The position numbers and the translations under genes were made by a program. Under the pieces are notes generated by a model that was given only the letters and a program-made list of their open reading frames with translations, searched no databases and was not told where the DNA came from. Shown in pieces: positions 25,034-33,422 of a stretch of DNA of 64,000 nt (position 1 is its first letter; the number at the start of each line of letters is the position of its first letter). This stretch comes from a virus. Location: IMG/VR virus record IMGVR_UViG_3300024999_000066, positions 25,920 to 89,919 of that record. The stretch is one strand, 5' to 3'.

Positions 25034-26065
25034 TTGGCTGAGATCAATAAACCCGACTATTCTCAAATATGGGCTTCGGGGGGAGCAATCGTAGCTCCTA
25101 GTGATGTAAAAATTCAAACAGGTTGGACTGCTGAAGTTCCTCCTTTTCAGTGGGAAAATTGGTCCCAAAATAGGCAAGACCAAGCCATTACCCACATTCT
25201 TCAGAAAGGCATCAGCGTTTGGTCTGCAACTGGAGAATATTATTTTACAAGCGCTGGAGAAAGATCCTATGTACAAGGAAGTGATGGTAATATATATGTA
25301 GCAGTTGCAGATAGTGTTAATCAAAATCCTGTTACAGATATAACTGACACCTATTGGAAATTAGCATTTGCCACCACCAATTTAGCTACCACAACTACAG
25401 CTGGTATTGTTCAGTTAGCTACCACAGCCAACATGACAACAGGTACTTCGAACACCCTTATTCCCCCAGTTTCTGCCATCTCGGCTCAGCTACCTTTTCG
25501 TGGCTTCCAAGCATACACGTCGCCCGGTTCTTTCACATGGACCGTCCCGTCTGGTGTTACCAGATGTTGGGTGGAAGTTATAGGTGCGGGCGGCAGCGGT
25601 GCTTTTTATGCATTAGCCACTGGCCCAAGTGGGGGTGGGGGTGGTGGAGTGGCCAAGAAACTTGTAGACCTTACAGGGGTCACTTCTGTGGCTGTAGTTG
25701 TCGGCTCAGGGGGCGCTTCACAAACTACGTTGGGTAATAACGGTACAGCAGGGGGTAACAGCTCCTTCGGCGCTTTCTGCTCAGCAACAGGTGGTGGTGC
25801 TGGCCAGATTAGTGGCAGTGCCTCCTCTTCAGGGGTTGGTACTGGTGGTGATATCAACTACGGTATCGGTCAGGGTAGTCCCGCGCTAATGCTACCACCA
25901 GTAGCAAGCCCTGTTATGGGTGGTGGTGCAGGTGGTGGTGGCGAAAGTACGTTCGCTGCTTCGGGTGGTGCAAACCCAACTCAGGCTGGCATGGGCGGCG
26001 GCGGCAGGGTATCTGGTTCAGGATCAATCTCCGGCGCGGCGGGTGCTGTGCGTATCTGGTATTAA
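25034..26065 (+). CDS. Tail fibre with glycine-rich tip
   Basis: A 343-residue protein. The N-terminal part (MAEINKPDYSQIWASGG, then WENWSQNRQDQAITHILQKG) is the attachment domain common to fibres of such phages. A repeat-like TTTTAGIVQLATTANMTTGT segment follows. From about residue 165 an adhesin of the glycine-rich type begins (FTWTVPSGVTRCWVEVIGAGG), with six or more Gly-rich loops like T4-type gp38 receptor tips. It probably recognises a surface receptor. The start is TTG after AAGGAATATTA. Confidence 0.85.
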   Translation: MAEINKPDYSQIWASGGAIVAPSDVKIQTGWTAEVPPFQWENWSQNRQDQAITHILQKGISVWSATGEYYFTSAGERSYVQGSDGNIYVAVADSVNQNPVTDITDTYWKLAFATTNLATTTTAGIVQLATTANMTTGTSNTLIPPVSAISAQLPFRGFQAYTSPGSFTWTVPSGVTRCWVEVIGAGGSGAFYALATGPSGGGGGGVAKKLVDLTGVTSVAVVVGSGGASQTTLGNNGTAGGNSSFGAFCSATGGGAGQISGSASSSGVGTGGDINYGIGQGSPALMLPPVASPVMGGGAGGGGESTFAASGGANPTQAGMGGGGRVSGSGSISGAAGAVRIWY

Positions 26066-26102
26066 CAATAAAATATATCTAACATCAATATGAGTGAATA
26101 CT

Positions 26103-28052
26103 ATGGTACAGAAAGTCTCCCCATTTCTTGAAGGGAAATACGGTTGGAGTTTAGGAGAATCTAACTGGAATTTGGGCATGGACGAAAACTTAGTAAAGTT
26201 TTCGTATATGTTCAATAGGAACATTGATGGGGTGGTTTCTAGCCTCCCGGCCCCGGTTAACGGGGAGGCATATTTCCTGACAACAGACAATAGATTGTAT
26301 TTTGCTGTTGATGGAATATTTTACAGCTCCCCTACCCCAAAATGGTTCACTGTTTACATTAAAAGCACTGGCCAAGCTTTCCAGTTTAATGGCACGACAT
26401 TAGTAGAAAGTGATATCTTAAATCAGGCGAATGACTACACAGACGTACTTCGCGCAGATGTTTTAAACTCAGCCGACCCTTTGAAGGGTGCGACCATCGT
26501 TGGCTATGATGGCACTAACGTAGCCGCCCACCTTGATTCTATAAATTTTAGTTTGTCTGCTCTTGCAATTGCTACAAATACTACCCAAGGTGCAGGTCTG
26601 ATTGGGTATAGAGGAAGAACTGTACACGATAGGCTGGACGACTACCTTGATGCCGCAGACTATGGCGTTGTAGGCGACGGCGTAACAGATGATTGGGCTG
26701 CAATTAACGCATTTTTAGACCTGGCCTATGCTCAAAATAAGGTGGCAAAGTTCCCTGGCTGGATGGTTTGTGCCCACTCACAGAAACTTGAGCTTTACCG
26801 GGGTAATAACTTTGCGATTGTTGGGGATGGATTCCCTACACTAAAATACACGGGTATTATTGCTGATGTTGCGGTATCTATAGACCGTGGACCGATGGGT
26901 GGTGCGTATGGAATAGTTTTCCGAGATTTTAATATTGAAGGAAACTTTGTTTGTACCGATGCATTTTATAACCGAGCCATTAGTCACTCTGATATAAGCA
27001 ACATTAGAGCATGGGGTGGTACAGCTTGTCTTTACAGAGTCGTAAGTGGTGTATGTAATAACTATACTAATTTACGACTAACCAGTGTAGGTGGCAGAGT
27101 AGGGGCGCCAACAGGGACTCCAGCTGAAGGTATTCGGTTAGAAAGTCGAAGCGCTGGGGACTATTTGGCTTGGTGTACATTTGCCAACTTGATTGTAGAA
27201 AATGTACTGAACACAGGTATCCGTGCTTTAGATGCAACAGGAAACCTTTTCACAAGCGGCACCTCGGAGGGTAACGGTCGAGGGTTGTTGTTTGAGGAGC
27301 CTTGCAGAAACAACACTGTTATTAACATGGACTTTGAAGCTAATGGCGCGGCAGGCGACATTGTTGTAAATGGTCATTGTAACAGTTTTCACAATCCACA
27401 GTGTATCTCTAGTGGTTCTTCAGTCAATATCTCTGTCCAAGTTTCAAAGGGAGCTACTTTCTTTGGTGGGTACTTACGGGCAGCGAATCTACAATCTGCC
27501 TCCTCAGATACAACTTTCATCGGGTGTGAATTCTCTGATAACGGTGCGTTAGGTATTACTGGGACAGGCTCTCACAGACGAATAGGTTGTTATAAAACAG
27601 ACAACGCAGGAAATATCACCTCTCGTTATGTAGACATTCTAGGGGCATTTGGTAGCTTCACACCTAGTCTGGTGGGGTCTACAACCCCCGGAGTGAATAC
27701 ATATAGTGTAAGAACGGGGAGGTATGAGGTTATAGCGGGTCGGTGTTTCTTTGAAATAACTATTGTGTTAACTGCTAAGGATGCTGCAATGGCAGGTATT
27801 GCCACAATTTCTGGGCTCCCTGTTGCTTCTTCTAATATAGCTAACTTAGCAGCTTCCGGTCAAGTGGGGACTTTTGGTAACATTGCATCGCCTGGCGCCG
27901 GATATACTGGACTGGGTTGGCGAATAGATCCTAACAGTACAAGTATGTTGTTGATTACATCTGGTTTCGGTAATGCTACAGCTACTGTCAGCTCAACCTC
28001 AATTGGGGCCACGAGCACACTTAATATTTCTGGCAGCTATCCAATTGCTTAA
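26103..28052 (+). CDS. Tailspike with pectate-lyase-like beta-helix
   Basis: A 649-residue protein. N-terminal DUF2793-like attachment segment (NGEAYFLTTDNRLYFAVDG), then DRLDDYLDAADYGVVGDGVTDDWAAIN (shown in part), the canonical entry into a right-handed beta-helix. Repeated NFxIxG-like coils and a compact C-terminal beta domain follow. It may degrade or bind a surface polysaccharide; a catalytic site cannot be assigned by eye. The start is uncertain: ATG 26103 or GTG 26094, both with weak ribosome sites. Confidence 0.82.
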   Translation: MVQKVSPFLEGKYGWSLGESNWNLGMDENLVKFSYMFNRNIDGVVSSLPAPVNGEAYFLTTDNRLYFAVDGIFYSSPTPKWFTVYIKSTGQAFQFNGTTLVESDILNQANDYTDVLRADVLNSADPLKGATIVGYDGTNVAAHLDSINFSLSALAIATNTTQGAGLIGYRGRTVHDRLDDYLDAADYGVVGDGVTDDWAAINAFLDLAYAQNKVAKFPGWMVCAHSQKLELYRGNNFAIVGDGFPTLKYTGIIADVAVSIDRGPMGGAYGIVFRDFNIEGNFVCTDAFYNRAISHSDISNIRAWGGTACLYRVVSGVCNNYTNLRLTSVGGRVGAPTGTPAEGIRLESRSAGDYLAWCTFANLIVENVLNTGIRALDATGNLFTSGTSEGNGRGLLFEEPCRNNTVINMDFEANGAAGDIVVNGHCNSFHNPQCISSGSSVNISVQVSKGATFFGGYLRAANLQSASSDTTFIGCEFSDNGALGITGTGSHRRIGCYKTDNAGNITSRYVDILGAFGSFTPSLVGSTTPGVNTYSVRTGRYEVIAGRCFFEITIVLTAKDAAMAGIATISGLPVASSNIANLAASGQVGTFGNIASPGAGYTGLGWRIDPNSTSMLLITSGFGNATATVSSTSIGATSTLNISGSYPIA

Positions 28053-28140
28053 CTTTTACTCTTTCTTATAGGGGTAAGTAACTGTCCCGGTAGGGTGTGG
28101 TAAACATAAACACCTCCACACTAATTATGAGGCGCTGATA

Positions 28141-28680
28141 TTGAAAATCAACACACAAATTGCCAAGAAACTTGCAGCCTATGGTGCTGCCATAGTTTTA
28201 GCTGGTGCTGGGACTGTCTCATACTACGAAGGTAAAGAGAACAAGGCTTATCTCGACCCTGTTGGAATTATCACAATTTGTTATGGCTCCACTAAGAATG
28301 TAAAGCTTGGCGATTACAAGACAGATGACCAATGCTACGAAAGTCTTGCAGAAGACTTAGTAGCACATGACAAGATCCTGATGTCTGTAGTTAAAGTTCC
28401 TATGACAGACTATCAACATGCTGCATTCTTGTCATTCATTTATAACGTTGGTCCCGGTAAGAAGGGGGTGAAAGATGGATTTGTTCACCTCAAGAAGACA
28501 GGTAAACCTTCAACAATGTTACGCAAACTCAATGCTGGTGATTATGAAGGGGCTTGTAATGAGTTTCTGAATTGGATGCAGAAAGGACAAGGGATGTCCG
28601 GTATTGAGAAACGTAGGCGAGATGAAATGGCTATGTGCAAAGGAGAATATGATGAAGCTAAAAAAGCCAAAGTTGATTGA
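28141..28680 (+). CDS. SAR endolysin (GH24 lysozyme)
   Basis: A 179-residue protein. Residues about 10-28 are a weakly hydrophobic Ala/Gly-rich segment (LAAYGAAIVLAGAGTVSYY) typical of signal-anchor-release. The GH24 triad follows: E in YYEGKENKAYLDP, D in LDP and T in ITICYG. It hydrolyses peptidoglycan once released from the membrane by the holin. The start is TTG behind GAGGCG. Holin and spanins follow with overlaps. Confidence 0.88.
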   Translation: MKINTQIAKKLAAYGAAIVLAGAGTVSYYEGKENKAYLDPVGIITICYGSTKNVKLGDYKTDDQCYESLAEDLVAHDKILMSVVKVPMTDYQHAAFLSFIYNVGPGKKGVKDGFVHLKKTGKPSTMLRKLNAGDYEGACNEFLNWMQKGQGMSGIEKRRRDEMAMCKGEYDEAKKAKVD

Positions 28681-28900
28681 TGATTGGAAAAAACAACTAA
28701 AGTCATATTCCGCACTCAGTTTATTTGCCAATGTCCTCATAGCTCTGGCATACGGCCTGTCTCTAGCATTTGGAATGGGGCTTGTTTACATGAGCCCTTT
28801 CTACATTGTTCTTGTAATGGGTGGTGTAGCGAGTCTAGGTTTTCTAGGTCGATTCATCAAACAAGTGGAAGATGACGAGGATGAGGATAATGTTCAATAG
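28652..28900 (+). CDS. Holin-like membrane protein
   Basis: An 82-residue protein. Basic N-terminus (MKLKKPKLIDDWKKQ), two hydrophobic helices (about residues 22-42 and 46-66), and a very acidic tail EDDEDEDN. Size, topology and place between endolysin and spanins argue for the holin or pinholin that triggers SAR-endolysin release. The start at 28652 is set by AAAGGAG; an adjacent ATG lies at 28649. It overlaps the endolysin 3' end. Confidence 0.75.
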   Translation: MKLKKPKLIDDWKKQLKSYSALSLFANVLIALAYGLSLAFGMGLVYMSPFYIVLVMGGVASLGFLGRFIKQVEDDEDEDNVQ

Positions 28901-29321
28901 CTGGATGTTCTACCTCATCCTTGGTTTGTCTGCAAGTACAGCAGCTTTAGGCTATCTTTCTCTATCTCTACACGATGATAAAGTGGTGGCTGTGGAAGCA
29001 CTCAAGCAATCACAGGAAGCAGTTGCGGGGTATCAAAACGCCCTTAACTTGAAGTATTTATCTTGTCAGATTGATGAGGCTTCAACTGTACAATTAGAAG
29101 CTGATAAGAAAGGCCTTCAAACCCAGATAGAAATTATATCTGACAACATTGAGAAGCTAAGAAATTCCAAGCCTCAAGCTAAACAAGAGAACGTTAAGAA
29201 TGAAAATCTTAAACCTAATGTCCTGCCTGATGATGGGTTGCTTAGTCCTAACATTGTCCGGCTGCTTCGGGAGGGGTACTGTGCCACCTACCCAACAGAC
29301 AGTGAATGTCTTCCCAAGTGA
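28890..29321 (+). CDS. Inner-membrane spanin (Rz-like)
   Basis: A 143-residue protein with one N-terminal transmembrane helix (WMFYLILGLSASTAALGYL) and a long periplasmic coiled coil, the i-spanin architecture. The outer-membrane partner is encoded in an overlapping frame at 29200. The start may be ATG 28890, 28881 or 28872; 28890 has GAGGAT upstream. Confidence 0.82.
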   Translation: MFNSWMFYLILGLSASTAALGYLSLSLHDDKVVAVEALKQSQEAVAGYQNALNLKYLSCQIDEASTVQLEADKKGLQTQIEIISDNIEKLRNSKPQAKQENVKNENLKPNVLPDDGLLSPNIVRLLREGYCATYPTDSECLPK

Positions 29322-29490
29322 TTCACTTTTGATCAATCCCTGCAAAGCAAAACCTGCTGGTGAAAGTTTGATTGATCTAGCCAAAGCTCAAAACAGCAAC
29401 GTTGGTTGTATTGGGTTGTGGGAAAAGCAAATGGAAGCTATACGTAAGAACAAGCAGCAGCAAATGGAGCTTTACAAGAATGCAAAATGA
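29200..29490 (+). CDS. Outer-membrane spanin lipoprotein (Rz1-like)
   Basis: A 96-residue protein. The signal peptide ends in lipobox LTLSGC (Cys at residue 22), followed by a Pro/Thr-rich stretch. Its first 120 nt overlap the Rz-like gene in another frame, the classical nested spanin arrangement. The o-spanin pairs with the i-spanin to fuse inner and outer membranes at lysis, which implies a Gram-negative host. Confidence 0.85.
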   Translation: MKILNLMSCLMMGCLVLTLSGCFGRGTVPPTQQTVNVFPSDSLLINPCKAKPAGESLIDLAKAQNSNVGCIGLWEKQMEAIRKNKQQQMELYKNAK

Positions 29491-29785
29491 TGCCAACAAC
29501 CGGATGAACAATCTATTTGAAAGATCAGCTCTTGCACTTCTGGGTGTCCTTTTTACCATTCTTTTCACAGCCTCCCAATACCAACGAGCTGACTTTAAAG
29601 CCTTGGAAGAAAAAGTATTGGTCATGCAGATGAATAAGGTTAACAAAGAAGACCTTAAGGACGTAGAGAATCGTCTTAACATTAAGATGGATGCATTGGC
29701 CATCAACATGAGCCAAGAAGTTAGGAACACACGGGCAGATATTATCGACCGTATTGACATGGTGTTTGGTAAAGTTAAAAAATGA
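29480..29785 (+). CDS. Membrane-anchored coiled-coil protein A
   Basis: A 101-residue protein with one transmembrane helix (about residues 15-33, ALALLGVLFTILFT) followed by a heptad-rich region (ALEEKVLVMQMNKVNKEDL). No lysis motif is recognised. It overlaps the Rz1-like stop and is followed by a similar protein, so both may be extra lysis-cassette or superinfection-exclusion factors. Confidence 0.65.
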   Translation: MQNDANNRMNNLFERSALALLGVLFTILFTASQYQRADFKALEEKVLVMQMNKVNKEDLKDVENRLNIKMDALAINMSQEVRNTRADIIDRIDMVFGKVKK

Positions 29786-29797
29786 CGGGGGTCATTA

Positions 29798-30139
29798 ATG
29801 ATATGGGTGATCATACGAAGGGTTGCAGACTTACTTACTTTGGTCTTGCTTATTATAATGATCTCCATTGTAATGACAAACAACAAAAGTGTTGAAGATG
29901 TTGGTAACTTTGAACTAAAGCTTGATAACCTAAAACAAGATATGATCACTGTAATTGGTAAGAACGTTGACTATATGGACAGACGTTTAAACGGTTATGC
30001 TGAAACTCAAGATAGGTATCAAGTAAGTACAGATCAACGAGTGTATGTGTTGGAGCAAAGAGTGCTTCAACTACAGAATGATAAGAAGACTAATCAGAAA
30101 ATCATTAACAATAATTTAAATACTCTCACAACGAATTAA
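29798..30139 (+). CDS. Membrane-anchored coiled-coil protein B
   Basis: A 113-residue protein with an N-terminal transmembrane helix (LLTLVLLIIMISIVM) and a C-terminal coiled coil (RVYVLEQRVLQLQNDK). Architecture matches the preceding gene without obvious identity. It is the last gene of the late module, 62 nt before the terminator. Confidence 0.65.
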   Translation: MIWVIIRRVADLLTLVLLIIMISIVMTNNKSVEDVGNFELKLDNLKQDMITVIGKNVDYMDRRLNGYAETQDRYQVSTDQRVYVLEQRVLQLQNDKKTNQKIINNNLNTLTTN

Positions 30140-30201
30140 AGCTAAGAACAAGAAGTCTCCTAAGACACATTAAGGATCGCCATATCCTTTCTCAGAACTT
30201 C

Positions 30202-30235
30202 GCCCCGCGTCCGAAAGGATAGCGGGGCTTCTTTT
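30202..30235 (+). terminator. Rho-independent terminator ending the late module
   Basis: GCCCCGC (30202-30208) and GCGGGGC (30222-30228), a 7-bp GC-only stem followed by TTCTTTT. It separates plus-strand late transcription from the converging minus-strand replication module. The minus-strand side lacks a T-run, so it is one-directional. Confidence 0.85.
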
Positions 30236-30249
30236 CGTCTGTAATAAAG

Positions 30250-30423
30250 TTACTCAGTGGTTTTTACAGCAGCTTCAAATTTAAACTTATCAACCCGGTT
30301 ATCTATAGAAGTATTTTCAACAACTACTTCTTTCTCCTTCTTGTGAATGTAATACTGTCCAATAGCAACAACCATTAACATACACATGAGGATGGCAGCA
30401 ACATCGATTAGAGGGTTTTTCAT
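30250..30423 (-). CDS. Small membrane protein
   Basis: A 57-residue protein: one N-terminal hydrophobic helix (AAILMCMLMVVAIGQYY) and a charged cytoplasmic or periplasmic tail. AAGGAGAAACAATT precedes the ATG. It is the last gene of the minus-strand module. Function unknown. Confidence 0.65.
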   Translation of the reverse strand: MKNPLIDVAAILMCMLMVVAIGQYYIHKKEKEVVVENTSIDNRVDKFKFEAAVKTTE

Positions 30424-30440
30424 AATTGTTTCTCCTTATT

Positions 30441-31079
30441 CTAGTCCCAGAAAGAAAATAACTTACGTTGGATAATCTTACAAACCAAGTCAAGATCATT
30501 TTGTTTAACACTTTCTCGCATTTTATAGAAGTTTTTACAGTTGATGTTAGGTAGTGTATTTGGCTTCTGATAGAAACCCCCGCCCATGAAATCTCCCTCT
30601 TTACGCTTCCAGCCTTGCACATCATTCGTATAATTATCTTCACGAATACGTTTTAGAAGTGTTGACACGATTAGCAGCTCCTTGGCTGTCTTCTCAGATT
30701 TCATAGCCATACCGTGATTCTTGTGGCACTCAGACATATCTTTTGTAGCAGCTTCCATGAACAAAAGCAAGCCTGAATAATCCCAACAACGATATTGACG
30801 AAGAGCTTTGTGGAAGATGTATAGGTTCCTAAAGTATTTCCAAATATCGGCTACTTTAATTGCTGTGTAAACATCTGGAATAAAGTATACAACATCTTGA
30901 GCAATGTTGAATCCCTTAGTTGTGATCCAATTAACTACAGGAGCTTTCTGCTTACACTCCTTGCGATGTTCAGCCCAGCCTTCCCATGTCAATGAACATG
31001 GATTCTTAAGGCCTGCTTTAGTTCGTATCCACTTAGCTAAAGGGCTTAGGGACCAATATGAGTATCTACGTTTGTACAT
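30441..31079 (-). CDS. Unknown 212-residue protein
   Basis: A basic, aromatic-rich protein (many Trp, Tyr, Lys, Cys) with a FSGR-free, mostly helical character and several hydrophobic stretches (VVYFIPDVYTAIKVADIW). I do not recognise a family. GGAGAGAAATAA precedes the ATG. It lies just downstream of the terminator that follows nrdA, so it may be expressed from read-through or a separate promoter. Confidence 0.6.
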   Translation of the reverse strand: MYKRRYSYWSLSPLAKWIRTKAGLKNPCSLTWEGWAEHRKECKQKAPVVNWITTKGFNIAQDVVYFIPDVYTAIKVADIWKYFRNLYIFHKALRQYRCWDYSGLLLFMEAATKDMSECHKNHGMAMKSEKTAKELLIVSTLLKRIREDNYTNDVQGWKRKEGDFMGGGFYQKPNTLPNINCKNFYKMRESVKQNDLDLVCKIIQRKLFSFWD

Positions 31080-31100
31080 TTATTTCTCTCCAAAAGAAAA

Positions 31101-31124
31101 GGACCAGAGCTTTCGCCTTGGTCC
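31101..31124 (-). terminator. Rho-independent terminator after nrdA
   Basis: On the minus strand GGACCA...TGGTCC forms a stem and is followed by TTTTCTTTT. It lies 42 nt beyond the nrdA stop and overlaps the 5' leader of the next gene. Confidence 0.7.
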
Positions 31125-31165
31125 TTAGTTTAGGCTTCTTTCAAAGCTGTGTCAAATTTTATTTT

Positions 31166-32854
31166 CTACTGACAAGCTAGACACTCGTCCTTGCTGGCTT
31201 GCACACCAGCCATGCTGTATACGTAATACAATCCGAGAATATCTGGATTCAAGAAAGCTTCCTTATGCACCTCATTGATGTAAGCTTCGTCTTCACCAGC
31301 AGCGAAGAACAAATTCAACGATTGCCACTGATCCATAAACTTCCCACGAGCAGCAGCTAGGCGGATGATTGTATGTTGATTGATTTCAAAAGCTGTGCGG
31401 AACACAAGTTTCTCTTCTTCAGTCAACCAATCAACGTGTTGTACACTCCCCATCTTGTCACGAACATCTTCTACGTGAGCTTTTGTGAATACTCCCTTCT
31501 CTTTCATCAATTTCAAAAGATAGGGATTAACTCGGTCAACTTCACCACCAGCACTCTTCTGGGTGTACACCATTGCGGTGTCTGGGTTAATCCCTTCACT
31601 AACACCACCCATGATAAGGGCTGTTGACTTAGTTGGTGCAATAGCAATCAAGTGTGTATTAGCTCGGCCATACCCCTTCATCCACTTAGGCTCACCCCAT
31701 ACACTTGCAAGCCACTCAGAAGCCTTAATTGCTTCATCTTGAATGTACTTGGCAATTTTGTTGTTTACCATATGTGCATCAAAGCTTTCAAATGCAATCA
31801 TATTCTTTTGCATGTATGAATGCAGCCCACATTGCCCAAGCCCCAACGCTCTGGAGTTCTTAGTAAATGCTACAGCTTTCTCAAGACCGGGAATATTCTT
31901 AGCCCGCTCAATGAACTCTTGGCATACAGCATCAAGAAATACAATTGCCGTGTTTACAGCGTCAGTACCATACCACTCATCAAAAAGCTCTACGTTCATC
32001 GATGCCAGTACACAAGTATAAGTAAAGTCCTTGCTTGAGTGGAGCATAATTTCGTTACACAACTGTGGAGCTTTAACATCTAAGTTCTGATCCACATACC
32101 ACTGTGGACGTTTACGCTCTGCTTTTTGAGGGAAGAAGAAATATCCTTTCCCCGTCACCATCTTAGTCTTAAGAGCTTTACCATAACGCTTCACTGCATC
32201 TTCATCACCAGATTTCAGACGTTCAATGAACTCATCAGAGATATTCCAGCCGATGTTATTACCATCGGGATGTTGCTCTAGATAAGTACAAACTTCATTG
32301 AAATCACCATGATCAATAGGCAAATAACCAGCCCAAGAACCACGTCGAGCCGTACCCTGAGCAACGTACTCCATGTCACGTTGAAACCCCTCAATGACCT
32401 GCATAACCCCGGTAGAAGTACCACCTACGCTAATCGATTCACCACGAGCACGGACATCACCAAGATAACCCGCCGTACCAAATCCCATCTTAGTCAGCAT
32501 TGCAGTTTCATGCTTTGCTTTGTAGATGCCATCAATACTATCAGGGATGTAACTACCCGCACAACTGATAGTATTGATGCGATTAGTTCCTGTATTAGCC
32601 AAGATCGGAGTACTAGGACTCAGCCAACCTTTCCACATAATATCAAAGAACTTCTCTTTCCAATCAGACGGATCAGGAGTATGTGCAGCCAACGTAGCAG
32701 CAATACGCTGATATTGTTCTTTTGGATTAGCTGCTTGATACAGATATTTATTCTTAAACAACTGCCAAGAGCCAGTAGACCAGTGAGCAGGCATCAAACC
32801 ATCTTCTTGCAACTTCTTACGTTCTTCACTCAATACACGATAACTGTTTGTCAC
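31166..32854 (-). CDS. nrdA: Ribonucleotide reductase class I, large subunit
   Basis: A 562-residue protein that reduces ribonucleotides to deoxyribonucleotides for phage DNA synthesis. Visible catalytic elements are the first active-site Cys in ISCAGSYIP, the thiyl motif QLCNEI, the partner Cys in YTCVLAS, the radical-path tyrosines LYYVY, and the C-terminal redox pair ECLACQ. It is shorter than the 761-residue E. coli enzyme and lacks an ATP-cone, so overall dATP inhibition is not expected. QLC replaces the usual NLC. GTG start with AAGGGG upstream. An endonuclease gene separates it from nrdB. Confidence 0.92.
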   Translation of the reverse strand: MTNSYRVLSEERKKLQEDGLMPAHWSTGSWQLFKNKYLYQAANPKEQYQRIAATLAAHTPDPSDWKEKFFDIMWKGWLSPSTPILANTGTNRINTISCAGSYIPDSIDGIYKAKHETAMLTKMGFGTAGYLGDVRARGESISVGGTSTGVMQVIEGFQRDMEYVAQGTARRGSWAGYLPIDHGDFNEVCTYLEQHPDGNNIGWNISDEFIERLKSGDEDAVKRYGKALKTKMVTGKGYFFFPQKAERKRPQWYVDQNLDVKAPQLCNEIMLHSSKDFTYTCVLASMNVELFDEWYGTDAVNTAIVFLDAVCQEFIERAKNIPGLEKAVAFTKNSRALGLGQCGLHSYMQKNMIAFESFDAHMVNNKIAKYIQDEAIKASEWLASVWGEPKWMKGYGRANTHLIAIAPTKSTALIMGGVSEGINPDTAMVYTQKSAGGEVDRVNPYLLKLMKEKGVFTKAHVEDVRDKMGSVQHVDWLTEEEKLVFRTAFEINQHTIIRLAAARGKFMDQWQSLNLFFAAGEDEAYINEVHKEAFLNPDILGLYYVYSMAGVQASKDECLACQ

Positions 32855-32864
32855 TTAATTCCCC

Positions 32865-33422
32865 TTAAATATATTTTCCGGTCCAACCTTTATAAGATTT
32901 CATCGAACCTCTACAGACGGTTGCCATATTGCCACGGTTTAGGTTGTGTAGCTTACAAAACTCACTTAGGTTCAAGCCTGTATATATTTCTCCACTTGGG
33001 CTTGTAACTTCAAAGTTTTTACTAACCTTAACTGATTGGGCTAATGTACTTGGATGTGTTTCTTTGTTTTTACTCCGGTGTTTTTCAGCCATGGCATCTC
33101 TTCCTCCATTTTCTTTCCACTCCAATATATTCTGATCCCTTGAAACAAATCTACAGTTATCTACGGAGTAGTTACCTATATCACCATAGCGAGCGAGCTG
33201 GTAACTCTGCATACTAGTTCCTATCTGTGATGGACTGGACAAGCCAGCCTCGACAGCCAGAATAACGTACTCTTCAAACGAAAGGAGACAAAGAAGCTCA
33301 CGCCTCCCTGCGTGATAAATCAATCTCTGCCACTTTTTACGCCAAATATTCACGTCTTGTGGGTTTAGATTTATAGAGCTTAGAAAACCCTTCCTTTGCT
33401 CTGTTAGTGGTATCTTTCTCAT
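32865..33422 (-). CDS. Homing-endonuclease-like protein between nrdA and nrdB
   Basis: A 185-residue protein. The N-terminal half ends in the GYxxxNxR-like segment ARYGDIGNYSVDNCRFVSRDQN, a degenerate HNH-type signature seen in phage homing enzymes. The C-terminus has an HTH of NUMOD/IENR kind (LNLSEFCKLHNLNRGNMATVC, shown in part, then KGWTGKYI). It starts directly after the nrdB stop. Insertion between nrdA and nrdB parallels mobE-type genes of T4-like phages. Confidence 0.75.
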   Translation of the reverse strand: MRKIPLTEQRKGFLSSINLNPQDVNIWRKKWQRLIYHAGRRELLCLLSFEEYVILAVEAGLSSPSQIGTSMQSYQLARYGDIGNYSVDNCRFVSRDQNILEWKENGGRDAMAEKHRSKNKETHPSTLAQSVKVSKNFEVTSPSGEIYTGLNLSEFCKLHNLNRGNMATVCRGSMKSYKGWTGKYI

